Origin: Larix sibirica
Lineage: Eukaryota; Streptophyta; Pinopsida; Pinales; Pinaceae
NCBI GenBank assembly: GCA_004151065.3
Contig: NWUY0300004044.1
Location: forward strand, 70,866 to 90,920
Length of the DNA stretch: 20,055 nt
Direction of reading: 5' to 3'
This document shows positions 9,557-19,814 of this stretch, in pieces. The notes under the pieces were generated by a model. That model saw only the letters and a program-made list of their open reading frames with translations, had not been told where the DNA came from and ran no database searches. Both the position numbers and the translations under genes were made by a program. Within the stretch, counting starts at the first letter, position 1; every line of letters starts with the position of its first letter.

Positions 9557-10120
9557 ACTGATGATGATCCTAGAACTATTAGGGAGGCAATTGATACAAA
9601 GGAAAGTAAATTATAGAAGAGGGGCATGGTTGAAGAAATGGAGGCCTTGGACAAAAGTCTGAAATGGGATTTGGTCCATTTAGCTACCAGAATAAAATTA
9701 GTTGGTAGAAAATGGGTGTTCAAGAAAAAGTTCAACAAAGAAGTTAAAGTGGAGTACCACCAAGCTCACTTGGTAGAAAAGGCATGTTCTTATGTGGAGG
9801 AAATTGAACTGGGTGATTTTTTTCTCATGTTGCTAAGTTAACCTCCATCGGATTTATTTTGCATATTGTTACTACCTTTGATCTTGAAGTGGAACATATG
9901 AATGTGAATTAAATATAGCATTCATACATGAGGATATGGAAGAAGAAATATATATGTCAAGATGATAAGGTTTTACAATGAAAGGAAAGGAACACTTGAT
10001 TTGTAGGCTGAAGAAGTCAAGCTCAATGGCTTGAAGCAATCACCGAGGATGAGGTATTATAAGTTCCATACTTATGTATTCAAACTTGTATTTTCATGAG
10101 GTAAAGTTGATCATTGTGGT
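9557..10120 (+). pseudogene. Ty1/copia reverse-transcriptase fragment, degenerate
   Basis: In intact elements this domain copies element RNA into DNA. The remnant starts with a DDDPRTIREAI-like segment, then a stop (TAG, 9608-9610), then the conserved N-terminal RT block: EEMEALDK, WDLVHL, GRKWVFKKK and a degenerate ARLVAKG-like block (AHLVEKA). After 9840 the frame changes and further family landmarks appear in pieces: LTSIGF, TTFDLEVEHMNV, a block ending EEEIYMS, then KGKEHLICRLKKS and a broken LKQSPR block near 10030. Sequence beyond about 10120 is not recognisable, so the YxDD catalytic region and RNase H are absent. Several frameshifts and stops make it non-functional. It is a typical plant copia fragment; the lineage cannot be assigned. 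Confidence 0.85.
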
Positions 10121-10129
10121 TAATTGAAA

Positions 10130-11129
10130 GGAATAATGTTAAGATAATATTGTAAAGGTTTAGAATGCAATAATGTAAACCTATTAATGCTTTTGTTCAT
10201 GTTGGTTGAACTTTATCTACATAATAGTGGCATATATAATTCTCAAACCACATCCTTAACTACTTCAAATAATATTTCCTCTCTAACATACTTCCATCTT
10301 CCACGGCCTATCATTTCCTCTATTGGAATATGTTCAAGTGTCAGCTATATTGACCTAACTCTAAATATAGACCTAACTCTAAATATAGCCCGTAAGAAAA
10401 AGCGTCGCCTAAATCGAGCTACTTCCCCAATAAGAAACCAATAGTTGCCATCACACATCTTGGGGAGCATGGCTTAACACAAACCTCCCACGACTCCAGG
10501 TTTCAAAGGATAAATAGTGGGTAATACCTCCACCCCTCCTAATGGAACTAGGGCGAACACCCTATCATTAACCATATTGTGTTGTTGTTGTTGCTCTTAG
10601 AGATACAACGTTAAATGATCAATTTGGGAAACCATGTTTCATGTAAAAGCTACATTGGACCACACATCATAGTATACCATTTCTCTTTTGATGGCAACGA
10701 CATAAGGGTCACTTTAGTACCACAAGTTTTTGGCTATCACTTAGCCCATTTAACTTGCAAGTTAGCCTACCAAAACACAATTTTATGCATAACCATTTCA
10801 TTGTTTTCAATTGATTACCAAGCTACCAACTGATAAACGATGTAAAAAAGCTAATTTAGTTATCATGTGCCTAGCACCCATTTATTCATTCAAATACAAT
10901 TCAAACTGGTATCCACATACCAAAATCTTCCATTTAAATTTGCATGTTAGAAGTAAATCACACAATTGTATAAACAATAACTTTATACAAAACTTCCGCA
11001 TATAGGTAGGTCCATGTCTCCACAAATATAGTTATATCAGTCAAGATGAGTTCAATAGAAATAAGCAAAGAAATACAAAATAGGTCATAATGTAGTTTAG
11101 TTGTTGAAGTCAAAATATGGGGCGTTACA
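10130..11129 (-). mobile_element. 3' LTR of the chromovirus (far end unresolved)
   Basis: On the minus strand the LTR starts TGTAACGCCCC at 11129, directly after a purine-rich tract and the end of the chromodomain remnant. The TGTAAC(A/G)CCCC start is typical of plant Ty3/gypsy chromoviruses. The rest (to some point above about 10120, where copia sequence ends) is non-coding and holds an 18-bp tandem duplication. The terminal CA, the 5-bp target duplication and the true length could not be fixed, so the lower limit is a guess set by the neighbouring copia remnant. The small open frames at 10187-11005 are not genes. Confidence 0.55.
10352..10387. repeat. 18-bp perfect tandem duplication in the LTR
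   Basis: The unit gacctaactctaaatata occurs twice without mismatch (10352-10369 and 10370-10387). A short U3-type duplication is plausible given its place inside the LTR. Confidence 0.8.
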
Positions 11130-11145
11130 TACACCCACCCTTCAA
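11130..11145 (-). promoter_or_regulatory. Polypurine tract before the 3' LTR
   Basis: The minus strand reads GAAGGGTGGGTG then TA immediately before the LTR start TGTAAC. This is the expected position of the primer for plus-strand DNA synthesis in LTR retrotransposons. The same tract is at 15549-15564 in the second copy. Confidence 0.7.
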
Positions 11146-11184
11146 GAAAACTTGCCTTAAGTTTTCATAAAAAAAGTGTTAGAT

Positions 11185-11599
11185 AATCATGATGCATGGT
11201 CTCTATGTCCTCCCAGGTAGAAAATATCGAGTTCTAATTGTCCATTGAACCTTAAGCTCGTCCACCAAGCCATGTCTAGGCCTGTCAGACCCTACATTCC
11301 ATTGTATGCGTAATGGTTCAACCATGATGGTTTCCTTATCTGAAACCTGCAATTCCTTCCAATTTAATTTACAATATTTGTCATCCATATATGTCATAAT
11401 ATAGACACATGAAAAACATCATGAGTTTAATGCAAATTGGCTGGCAGTGCAAGGTGATACAATGGAGCTAATTATTTCCATCATTTCAAATGGCCTATAA
11501 ATTGAGTTTATAACTTTGTCCCCTCTCCAAACCAAATAGTACTCTTATTAGGCCTAGTATGAATGAAAGCCACATCTCCAACATTATAAATTCAGTAAG
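11185..11599 (-). pseudogene. Integrase C-terminus and chromodomain, degenerate (copy 1)
   Basis: In chromoviruses this tail binds chromatin and steers integration. On the minus strand the post-integrase module is visible near 11600-11400, including LALPAN and the diagnostic THDVFHVS block. It is followed by a KLNWKELQV...VEPLRI stretch (the 64-codon frame 11397-11203) and the chromodomain core VDELKVQW. A frameshift just after QW moves the conserved STWEDIE block (around 11201-11218) into another frame. The remnant ends in KGG-type sequence leading into the polypurine tract. Several stops interrupt it. The call rests on motif order and similarity to the chromodomain consensus. Confidence 0.75.
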
Positions 11600-12450
11600 T
11601 TCTATGTGCATCGACATAACTCTTATGCCTATCATGTGCTTCCTTTAATCCTCGTATAATATAAATCACGTGTTCTTCCATCTCTCAAATCAATTATGGC
11701 CTTGTGGTCACTCGATCTTCTAATTTGTCCCAACTCAACAGTGTCCTTCATAGCCTTCCATATAGATCTTGATAAGGTGGCATTCCAATTTAGTTATGGT
11801 AACTATTACTGTAAGCAAAATCCACCAAATGTATAAAAAAAAAATCCCAATGGGTATATGGAATCCATAGAATACATCCTAAGCATGTCGTATGTTACCT
11901 ATTTGACTCTTTTCATTTGCCCATGCATTTCAGGATGATAAGTTGTGCTCAAGTTCAATTGAGTTCCCATGTGTTGATTGCAAACATGACCAAAACCTAG
12001 ACGTAAACCAAGAGTCTCTATATGAGATGATCTTCTTGGGAAACCCATGAAAATGAATAATCTCACTTATAGATGCCCTCACCACATCAACAACATCATA
12101 AGTTTCTTTGACTAGAATAAAATGAGTGCATTTCGTCATGTTATCAACTACAACCAAAGTGGCATCCTGTCTTTGAGATGTGATGGGAAATCCTACAACA
12201 AAATCCATGGAAATGGCTTACCATTTGGACATAGGAATGTCATGCGGTTGTAAGAGACCTGCCAAGTGGTAGTGCCGACATTCAAGGCGCATAGGAATAA
12301 ATTGGACTACATCATGCTTCATCCCTACCAAGAAAAAGAGCTTCTTCATGTTTGCATACATTTTCTTCACACGTAGAAGAGCACAATAAAGTTCTCTATG
12401 GGATTCCTTGAGGACAGTACTTCTAATATCTCATTTCTCTAGGATGTACA
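11600..12450 (-). pseudogene. Ty3/gypsy integrase, catalytically dead (copy 1)
   Basis: Integrase inserts element DNA into the host genome. The minus-strand remnant includes DGLLRF and the HHCC zinc region (KKMYANMKKLFF, then LECR). The second His of the usual GHPG and the first Cys of CLEC are not present. AGLLQPHDIP follows, then the core MDFVVGFP, VVVDNMTK, HFILVK, FHGFPKKII and FTSRFW. Of the D,D,E catalytic triad the first Asp remains. The second is Tyr (IISYRD, codon at 12020-12022) and the Glu is Lys (HGQMKR, codon at 11911-11913). Frameshifts separate the core from the downstream part. The longest uninterrupted frame is 92 codons, against several hundred in intact integrases. Confidence 0.9.
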
Positions 12451-12629
12451 TCTTCCCCTAAAATCGCAACAATCCATCTACCTCAAGGACATGCCCTTCA
12501 AACTCAAGCTCTAGCCACCCCCCAATTTGAAGTGTTGATGTATCCTTTAAGTGCCAATTACCTCCAAGAAGTTGTCTTAACACTGTCTCCCTCAAGTCAA
12601 CCTTTAAGGGTACAGAGGGAAAGATTCTA
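12451..12629 (-). pseudogene. Linker between RNase H and integrase (copy 1)
   Basis: This open minus stretch belongs to the 82-codon frame 12706-12458. It links the end of RNase H (VDDTLSR) to the integrase zinc region and contains LELEFEGHVLEVDGLLRF. It has no separate enzymatic role and is part of the same polyprotein. Confidence 0.6.
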
Positions 12630-12995
12630 TGTATTCTACTTAGGGTGTCATCCACTAGAATCTTGATTCCTTTGATGTTCAAAATTCCAATTTTAAACTC
12701 ATTCATAAATTCAATCCATCACCTTTGTCTGGTGTTTAGATCCCTCTAGACAAAGAGATACTTCAAGGTTTTGTGACCAAACTTGAGCACAAAGCTTCAC
12801 CCTACAAAATAATGCCTCCAAAGCTTTAGTGATAACATCACTATTGCCAACTCTAAATCATGTTTGGCATAAATCTCGTCATGAATCTTCAATTTTCTTG
12901 ATGCATATGTTATTACTCCACCATCTTGCATTAACATAGCACCCAACCCTTGCTTTGAGACATCTGTGAAAATTGTAAAGTCCTTATCCTTATCA
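12630..12995 (-). pseudogene. Ty3/gypsy RNase H, degenerate (copy 1)
   Basis: RNase H removes the RNA strand during reverse transcription. On the minus strand the landmarks are in order: FTDVSKQGLGAMLMQDG (first catalytic Asp kept), ITYASRKLK, the HDLELA block (Glu kept), LKLWRHYF, HKTLKYLF, LNTRQR and VDDTLSR (final Asp kept). The Asp expected in TDHKSLKY is Gly here (FGHKTLKY, codon 12776-12778). Stop codons and small frame changes break the region. Confidence 0.88.
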
Positions 12996-13229
12996 GGAAC
13001 GCATAGGATTGATGCACTAGCTAGTAATCTCTTAACCTTAGCAAATTCAATGCCAAATTTCTCAATCCATTCATACTTGATTCCCTTTCATTGCAAAGTA
13101 GTGATGGGTTTTGCAATATTTGAGAACCCCTCCATAAACCTTCAGTAGTACCCAACTAAGCCCATAGAGCTTCACACTTCATGAGTATTCTTTGGTACTT
13201 GCCACTCCGTGATGGCCTTCATTTTTAGG
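12996..13229 (-). pseudogene. RT-RNase H connection (copy 1)
   Basis: On the minus strand this reads as the tether between RT and RNase H, with GFSKIAKPI-like and YEWIEKFGIEF blocks and then ILRVPDKDKDFTIFTD leading into RNase H. It lies in the same broken polyprotein. The plus-strand open frame at 12966-13148 is its antisense shadow. Confidence 0.7.
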
Positions 13230-13889
13230 GTCCAGCAAAATTCCTTCCCTTGAAATAATATGACCAAAATAGTGAATCTCCTCCTCAAAGAAAGAAAACT
13301 TAGACAACTTACCATACAATTTATGTTATCTTAAGCATGACAACACAAACCACAAGTGATCCTCATGTTCCTTCTCATTCCTAGAATAGATTAGAATATC
13401 AACTAACAAGACCTGCACAAAGCAGTCCAAGTACTTTCGAAATACACCATTTATGAGACTCATGAATAAAATTGGTGCATTTGTCAAACCAAATGGCACC
13501 ACTATAAATTCATGGTGCCCAAACTCTATCTGGAAGCTAGATTTATGTACATCACCTTCCTTAATCCTAAACTGGTGACAATTTGATCATAGATCAATCT
13601 TTGAGAAAATTCTTGACCCCTTCATATGATCGAAGAGATCGTTAATTTGAGTTACATGGTACCTATTCTTCAAAATGGATCTATTCAAATATTTGTACTC
13701 TATGCATAGTCGCAAAGAACCATCCTTCTTCTTGGCAAAGATTATTGGTGCACACCAAGTTGAAACACTGGGTCTGTTGCGTCATAAGTCCAATAGTTCT
13801 TTAAATTGCATTTTGCAACACACAAAGTTCTATAGCCATCATCTTGTTAAGTGTCTTGGAGATTGGATTCAAGCCTAGTTTTAACTCGA
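13230..13889 (-). pseudogene. Ty3/gypsy reverse transcriptase, inactive (copy 1)
   Basis: The minus strand shows the RT blocks in order: ELLDL then a stop where Gly is usual, [68 protein letters not shown], and FVQVLLVDILIYS. At the catalytic site the first Asp of the usual (F/Y)xDD is Val (GTT, 13401-13403), leaving only one Asp. A TGA stop interrupts after KIDL, where family members have RSGYHQ, consistent with CGA to TGA. A frameshift lies between the N-terminal part and the RT core. The enzyme cannot be active. Confidence 0.92.
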
Positions 13890-14420
13890 TATTATAATCA
13901 AGTTCTCTTTCTCAAGGTAACCCCGGTAACTTGGGAAATACATACATGAATTATGATAACACAAGGTATTATTCTAAAGAGGACCCATTTTCACCACTTA
14001 CTACCTCTACTATGTACAATCGACATCCTTGCCTTAGGCAATGCTTTATTTTCATCATTGAAATGAAACGTAGGGACACCTCTTCAAACCATGGATCTAA
14101 AATTGTTTTTCCTTCATCATCTAAACAAATCATTCTCTTCCTGAAAATTTTTAGAAAAGCTCGGTGAGCCTCTAGCTAGTCCATACCAATAATGAGATCA
14201 TAAGTACCTAGGGTAGTGACATGCACGTTTATCCTAGTCGTACACACCCCTCAGTCTACAAACAAATCCTCAATAATAAGTCCTACTACTTGCTTTACCC
14301 TAGTAGCCATTTCAACTAGTTTAAAATCGTCATGCCCACACGTTGCCAACCCACATTTATCTATTGCATTTGGAGAAATGAAACTATCTAGCGCATTGAA
14401 ATCAAACAATCTTTAAATTT
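13890..14420 (-). pseudogene. Retroviral-type aspartic protease and linker (copy 1)
   Basis: The protease would process the gag-pol polyprotein. The active-site block lies at the start: DFNALDSFISP aligns with the D(S/T)GA(S/T)HSFI motif, keeping the Asp (14401-14403) but losing the Ser/Thr-Gly. Further along are LGTYDLIIGMD followed by a stop where Trp is usual, then LEAHRAFLK (about 14159-14190), the flap/IIGMDWL-type landmark. A linker with LPGLP, a stop, ERELDYNIEL and PISKT leads into RT. The many stops include TAG from TGG. The plus-strand open frames over this stretch are antisense shadows. Confidence 0.85.
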
Positions 14421-14439
14421 AACATTATTTATTTTCCCT

Positions 14440-15395
14440 AGCGACTCCACCATAGTGGATTGATGCTTGCCTTGGTGGTTATCGTCTTAGATCTCATGGT
14501 TGCTACTTGAATTCCCCAATGAGGTCTTCCCTTCTTTGTGCATGGTACCCGATTGAAAGTACGAGCATCAAATTGGAAACAAGGACCCTCACACCCCCAA
14601 CAAGCAATGTGGAATGAAATATACATCCTATTCTACGAAGAAATTTGAGATGTGTTCCTTCCCATGGAACCCTTGTCCCTGCTAACTACTCCTTGTGAAT
14701 GCCTTGGACTCTCATGAGCCTCTGATGATATTAAATATTGCACTCACTGCCAATGGAACATTTGTTGCATCAACTCTAGGTGTAGTGTTGTTTCCATAAG
14801 GAGGTGAACTAGAGTATACTCCCCTAGAAAAGGTTCAAGGGGCCTTCCCACATAATCTGATTGTTGTGGAGTAGTTGATTTTATGCCTCCTCTCTGATCC
14901 TATCTAGTGCCTAAGTTTTCTTCTGCATATTGGGCATATTTGACAACATCGACAACTAAAGTTGGTTTCCACAACCATACAAGGGCCCTAATCTTATAAT
15001 TCAACCTATACATAAAGCAATCCACCTATCATTAATCATAGTCATGTATGATACATATTTCACTAGCTCCATGAATCTAATATGATACTCCTCGATAGTT
15101 TGATGTCTATGAATCAAGGCGTGGAAGGATCCTAACTACTACTCTTCAAAGAATACAAGTAGGTACTTTCTTCTAAACCCCTCTTAAAATAATTCCCAAG
15201 AGACCGTTTCTGGAGTGAGATGCCACTACCTCCCAATGTTCCCTCACCAATTCAAGGCACTATCTCAAAGTTGGAATATGACTATCTTGGCTTTTGAGGT
15301 GGATACATACTCTCTCAGAGAAAAGAACCTCGGCATGCCTTCCAGCCAAGCCTCAGCACACTCCCTAAAGCAACCCCCTAAAACATTGGGAGCTT
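14440..15395 (-). pseudogene. Ty3/gypsy gag, N-terminally truncated (copy 1)
   Basis: Gag forms the particle that packages element RNA. The minus-strand order is ECAEAWLEGMPRFFSLREY, SKAKIVIFQL, a stop-broken W-rich block, FRRKYL, EEYHIRFMELVKYV, and in a shifted frame RLNYKIRALV and VKYAQYAEEN. Near 14560-14612 a CWGCEGPC block looks like a decayed CCHC zinc knuckle whose His and last Cys are changed. The N-terminus and everything upstream (5' LTR, primer-binding site) are missing, because at about 15395 the sequence switches to copia sequence in the opposite orientation. Confidence 0.82.
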
Positions 15396-15534
15396 GATCC
15401 CAAAAAATGCAATTTGTTGGTGATGATAGATCTCTAAGTGTTGTAGGAGCTGGAACAGTTCAACTAGATGATAATCATTTCAAAGATGTATTACGTGTTA
15501 CAAGTCTTTCCTGCAATTTGTTGTTAGTCTATCA
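15396..15534 (+). pseudogene. Ty1/copia protease/GAG-pre-integrase fragment (copy 1)
   Basis: The plus-strand frame from 15407 reads GDDRSLSVVGAGTVQLDD, then FKDVL, then SCNLLLVYQ-type residues. This is the stretch just after the protease active site in copia polyproteins (GxGxV...DVLYVP...NLLS). The catalytic DSG block itself is not present. The fragment stops at the N at 15535. The second copy (19815 onward) continues it without a break. Confidence 0.8.
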
Positions 15535-15535
15535 N
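15535..15535. other. Single N at the seam of the 4.4-kb repeat
   Basis: The base before the N is the last base that matches the end of copy 2 (…gtctatca). The bases after it (atgggg…) match the start of copy 1 (11117 onward). The N therefore lies exactly at the boundary of the two copies, the pattern left when two overlapping sequences are joined without merging. Confidence 0.85.
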
Positions 15536-15603
15536 ATGGGGTGTTACATACACCCACCCTTCAAGAAAACTTGCCTTAAGTTTTCATAAAAAAAGTGTTA
15601 GAT

Positions 15604-16018
15604 AATCATGATGCATGGTCTCTATGTCCTCCCAGGTAGAAAATATCGAGTTCTAATTGTCCATTGAACCTTAAGCTCGTCCACCAAGCCATGTCTAGGC
15701 CTGTCAGACCCTACATTCCATTGTATGCGTAATGGTTCAACCATGATGGTTTCCTTATCTGAAACCTGCAATTCCTTCCAATTTAATTTACAATATTTGT
15801 CATCCATATATGTCATAATATAGACACATGAAAAACATCATGAGTTTAATGCAAATTGGCTGGCAGTGCAAGGTGATACAATGGAGCTAATTATTTCCAT
15901 CATTTCAAATGGCCTATAAATTGAGTTTATAACTTTGTCCCCTCTCCAAACCAAATAGTACTCTTATTAGGCCTAGTATGAATGAAAGCCACATCTCCAA
16001 CATTATAAATTCAGTAAG
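15604..16018 (-). pseudogene. Integrase C-terminus and chromodomain, degenerate (copy 2)
   Basis: Same remnant as at 11185-11599, with the same frameshift after VDELKVQW that separates it from the STWEDIE block. No difference from copy 1 was noticed within this part. Confidence 0.75.
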
Positions 16019-16869
16019 TTCTATGTGCATCGACATAACTCTTATGCCTATCATGTGCTTCCTTTAATCCTCGTATAATATAAATCACGTGTTCTTCCAT
16101 CTCTCAAATCAATTATGGCCTTGTGGTCACTCGATCTTCTAATTTGTCCCAACTCAACAGTGTCCTTCATAGCCTTCCATATAGATCTTGATAAGGTGGC
16201 ATTCCAATTTAGTTATGGTAACTATTACTGTAAGCAAAATCCACCAAATGTATAAAAAAAAAATCCCAATGGGTATATGGAATCCATAGAATACATCCTA
16301 AGCATGTCGTATGTTACCTATTTGACTCTTTTCATTTGCCCATGCATTTCAGGATGATAAGTTGTGCTCAAGTTCAATTGAGTTCCCATGTGTTGATTGC
16401 AAACATGACCAAAACCTAGACGTAAACCAAGAGTCTCTATATGAGATGATCTTCTTGGGAAACCCATGAAAATGAATAATCTCACTTATAGATGCCCTCA
16501 CCACATCAACAACATCATAAGTTTCTTTGACTAGAATAAAATGAGTGCATTTCGTCATGTTATCAACTACAACCAAAGTGGCATCCTGTCTTTGAGATGT
16601 GATGGGAAATCCTACAACAAAATCCATGGAAATGGCTTACCATTTGGACATAGGAATGTCATGCGGTTGTAAGAGACCTGCCAAGTGGTAGTGCCGACAT
16701 TCAAGGCGCATAGGAATAAATTGGACTACATCATGCTTCATCCCTACCAAGAAAAAGAGCTTCTTCATGTTTGCATACATTTTCTTCACACGTAGAAGAG
16801 CACAATAAAGTTCTCTATGGGATTCCTTGAGGACAGTACTTCTAATATCTCATTTCTCTAGGATGTACA
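16019..16869 (-). pseudogene. Ty3/gypsy integrase, catalytically dead (copy 2)
   Basis: Same remnant as at 11600-12450: core MDFVVGFP, with Tyr in place of the second catalytic Asp (16439-16441) and Lys in place of the catalytic Glu (16330-16332). The shared lesions show that the two copies did not decay independently. Confidence 0.9.
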
Positions 16870-17414
16870 TCTTCCCCTAAAATCGCAACAATCCATCTAC
16901 CTCAAGGACATGCCCTTCAAACTCAAGCTCTAGCCACCCCCCAATTTGAAGTGTTGATGTATCCTTTAAGTGCCAATTACCTCCAAGAAGTTGTCTTAAC
17001 ACTGTCTCCCTCAAGTCAACCTTTAAGGGTACAGAGGGAAAGATTCTATGTATTCTACTTAGGGTGTCATCCACTAGAATCTTGATTCCTTTGATGTTCA
17101 AAATTCCAATTTTAAACTCATTCATAAATTCAATCCATCACCTTTGTCTGGTGTTTAGATCCCTCTAGACAAAGAGATACTTCAAGGTTTTGTGACCAAA
17201 CTTGAGCACAAAGCTTCACCCTACAAAATAATGCCTCCAAAGCTTTAGTGATAACATCACTATTGCCAACTCTAAATCATGTTTGGCATAAATCTCGTCA
17301 TGAATCTTCAATTTTCTTGATGCATATGTTATTACTCCACCATCTTGCATTAACATAGCACCCAACCCTTGCTTTGAGACATCTGTGAAAATTGTAAAGT
17401 CCTTATCCTTATCA
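16870..17414 (-). pseudogene. Ty3/gypsy RNase H and linker to integrase (copy 2)
   Basis: Same remnant as at 12451-12995, with the same Asp-to-Gly change in FGHKTLKY (17195-17197) and the same VDDTLSR end. Confidence 0.85.
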
Positions 17415-18308
17415 GGAACGCATAGGATTGATGCACTAGCTAGTAATCTCTTAACCTTAGCAAATTCAATGCCAAATTTCTCAATCCATTCATACTTGAT
17501 TCCCTTTCATTGCAAAGTAGTGATGGGTTTTGCAATATTTGAGAACCCCTCCATAAACCTTCAGTAGTACCCAACTAAGCCCATAGAGCTTCACACTTCA
17601 TGAGTATTCTTTGGTACTTGCCACTCCGTGATGGCCTTCATTTTTAGGGTCCAGCAAAATTCCTTCCCTTGAAATAATATGACCAAAATAGTGAATCTCC
17701 TCCTCAAAGAAAGAAAACTTAGACAACTTACCATACAATTTATGTTATCTTAAGCATGACAACACAAACCACAAGTGATCCTCATGTTCCTTCTCATTCC
17801 TAGAATAGATTAGAATATCAACTAACAAGACCTGCACAAAGCAGTCCAAGTACTTTCGAAATACACCATTTATGAGACTCATGAATAAAATTGGTGCATT
17901 TGTCAAACCAAATGGCACCACTATAAATTCATGGTGCCCAAACTCTATCTGGAAACTAGATTTATGTACATCACCTTCCTTAATCCTAAACTGGTGACAA
18001 TTTGATCATCGATCAATCTTTGAGAAAATTCTTGACCCCTTCATATGATCGAAGAGATCGTTAATTTGAGTTACATGGTACCTATTCTTCAAAATGGATC
18101 TATTCAAATATTTGTACTCTATGCATAGTCGCAAAGAACCATCCTTCTTCTTGGCAAAGATTATTGGTGCACACCAAGTTGAAACACTGGGTCTGTTGCG
18201 TCATAAGTCCAATAGTTCTTTAAATTGCATTTTGCAACACACAAAGTTCTATAGCCATCATCTTGTTAAGTGTCTTGGAGATTGGATTCAAGCCTAGTTT
18301 TAACTCGA
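17415..18308 (-). pseudogene. Ty3/gypsy reverse transcriptase and connection (copy 2)
   Basis: Same remnant as at 12996-13889, including Val for the first catalytic Asp (LLVDILIYS) and the TGA after the KID block. Two of the three differences between the copies lie here. At 17955 a Ser codon changes silently (AGC to AGT). At 18010 the codon before the TGA reads Arg (CGA) rather than Leu (CTA). Confidence 0.9.
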
Positions 18309-18839
18309 TATTATAATCAAGTTCTCTTTCTCAAGGTAACCCCGGTAACTTGGGAAATACATACATGAATTATGATAACACAAGGTATTATTCTAAAGAG
18401 GACCCATTTTCACCACTTACTACCTCTACTATGTACAATCGACATCCTTGCCTTAGGCAATGCTTTATTTTCATCATTGAAATGAAACGTAGGGACACCT
18501 CTTCAAACCATGGATCTAAAATTGTTTTTCCTTCATCATCTAAACAAATCATTCTCTTCCTGAAAATTTTTAGAAAAGCTCGGTGAGCCTCTAGCTAGTC
18601 CATACCAATAATGAGATCATAAGTACCTAGGGTAGTGACATGCACGTTTATCCTAGTCGTACACACCCCTCAGTCTACAAACAAATCCTCAATAATAAGT
18701 CCTACTACTTGCTTTACCCTAGTAGCCATTTCAACTAGTTTAAAATCGTCATGCCCACACGTTGCCAACCCACATTTATCTATTGCATTTGGAGAAATGA
18801 AACTATCTAGCGCATTGAAATCAAACAATCTTTAAATTT
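18309..18839 (-). pseudogene. Retroviral-type aspartic protease and linker (copy 2)
   Basis: Same remnant as at 13890-14420: DFNALDSFISP in place of the D(S/T)GA motif, then LGTYDLIIGMD with the Trp-to-stop change, then the LPGLP linker. Confidence 0.83.
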
Positions 18840-18858
18840 AACATTATTTATTTTCCCT

Positions 18859-19814
18859 AGCGACTCCACCATAGTGGATTGATGCTTGCCTTGGTGGTTA
18901 TCGTCTTAGATCTCATGGTTGCTACTTGAATTCCCCAATGAGGTCTTCCCTTCTTTGTGCATGGTACCCGATTGAAAGTACGAGCATCAAATTGGAAACA
19001 AGGACCCTCACACCCCCAACAAGCAATGTGGAATGAAATATACATCCTATTCTACGAAGAAATTTGAGATGTGTTCCTTCCCATGGAACCCTTGTCCCTG
19101 CTAACTACTCCTTGTGAATGCCTTGGACTCTCATGAGCCTCTGATGATATTAAATATTGCACTCACTGCCAATGGAACATTTGTTGCATCAACTCTAGGT
19201 GTAGTGTTGTTTCCATAAGGAGGTGAACTAGAGTATACTCCCCTAGAAAAGGTTCAAGGGGCCTTCCCACATAATCTGATTGTTGTGGAGTAGTTGATTT
19301 TATGCCTCCTCTCTGATCCTATCTAGTGCCTAAGTTTTCTTCTGCATATTGGGCATATTTGACAACATCGACAACTAAAGTTGGTTTCCACAACCATACA
19401 AGGGCCCTAATCTTATAATTCAACCTATACATAAAGCAATCCACCTATCATTAATCATAGTCATGTATGATACATATTTCACTAGCTCCATGAATCTAAT
19501 ATGATACTCCTCGATAGTTTGATGTCTATGAATCAAGGCGTGGAAGGATCCTAACTACTACTCTTCAAAGAATACAAGTAGGTACTTTCTTCTAAACCCC
19601 TCTTAAAATAATTCCCAAGAGACCGTTTCTGGAGTGAGATGCCACTACCTCCCAATGTTCCCTCACCAATTCAAGGCACTATCTCAAAGTTGGAATATGA
19701 CTATCTTGGCTTTTGAGGTGGATACATACTCTCTCAGAGAAAAGAACCTCGGCATGCCTTCCAGCCAAGCCTCAGCACACTCCCTAAAGCAACCCCCTAA
19801 AACATTGGGAGCTT
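18859..19814 (-). pseudogene. Ty3/gypsy gag, N-terminally truncated (copy 2)
   Basis: Same remnant as at 14440-15395, with the same truncation point against copia sequence. The gypsy/copia junction is therefore seen in both copies and is not itself made by the seam at 15535. Confidence 0.82.

Larger units (their letters stand above)
11117..15534 (-). mobile_element. Chromovirus plus copia fragment, copy 1 of 4.4-kb repeat
   Basis: This block is repeated at 15536-19953 with a constant offset of 4419. It carries a minus-strand Ty3/gypsy chromovirus from gag (truncated) through protease, RT, RNase H, integrase and chromodomain to the polypurine tract and first bases of the LTR. About 140 bp of plus-strand copia sequence is fused at the high-coordinate end. 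The domain order gag-PR-RT-RH-IN-chromodomain and the LTR start suggest a Tekay/Del-like lineage, which is an inference. Only this copy is joined to a full-length LTR region on its left. Confidence 0.85.

Noticed and set aside
12966-15397. Plus-strand open frames of 60-78 codons across the chromovirus
   Set aside because: They are antisense to clear RT, protease and gag remnants on the minus strand.
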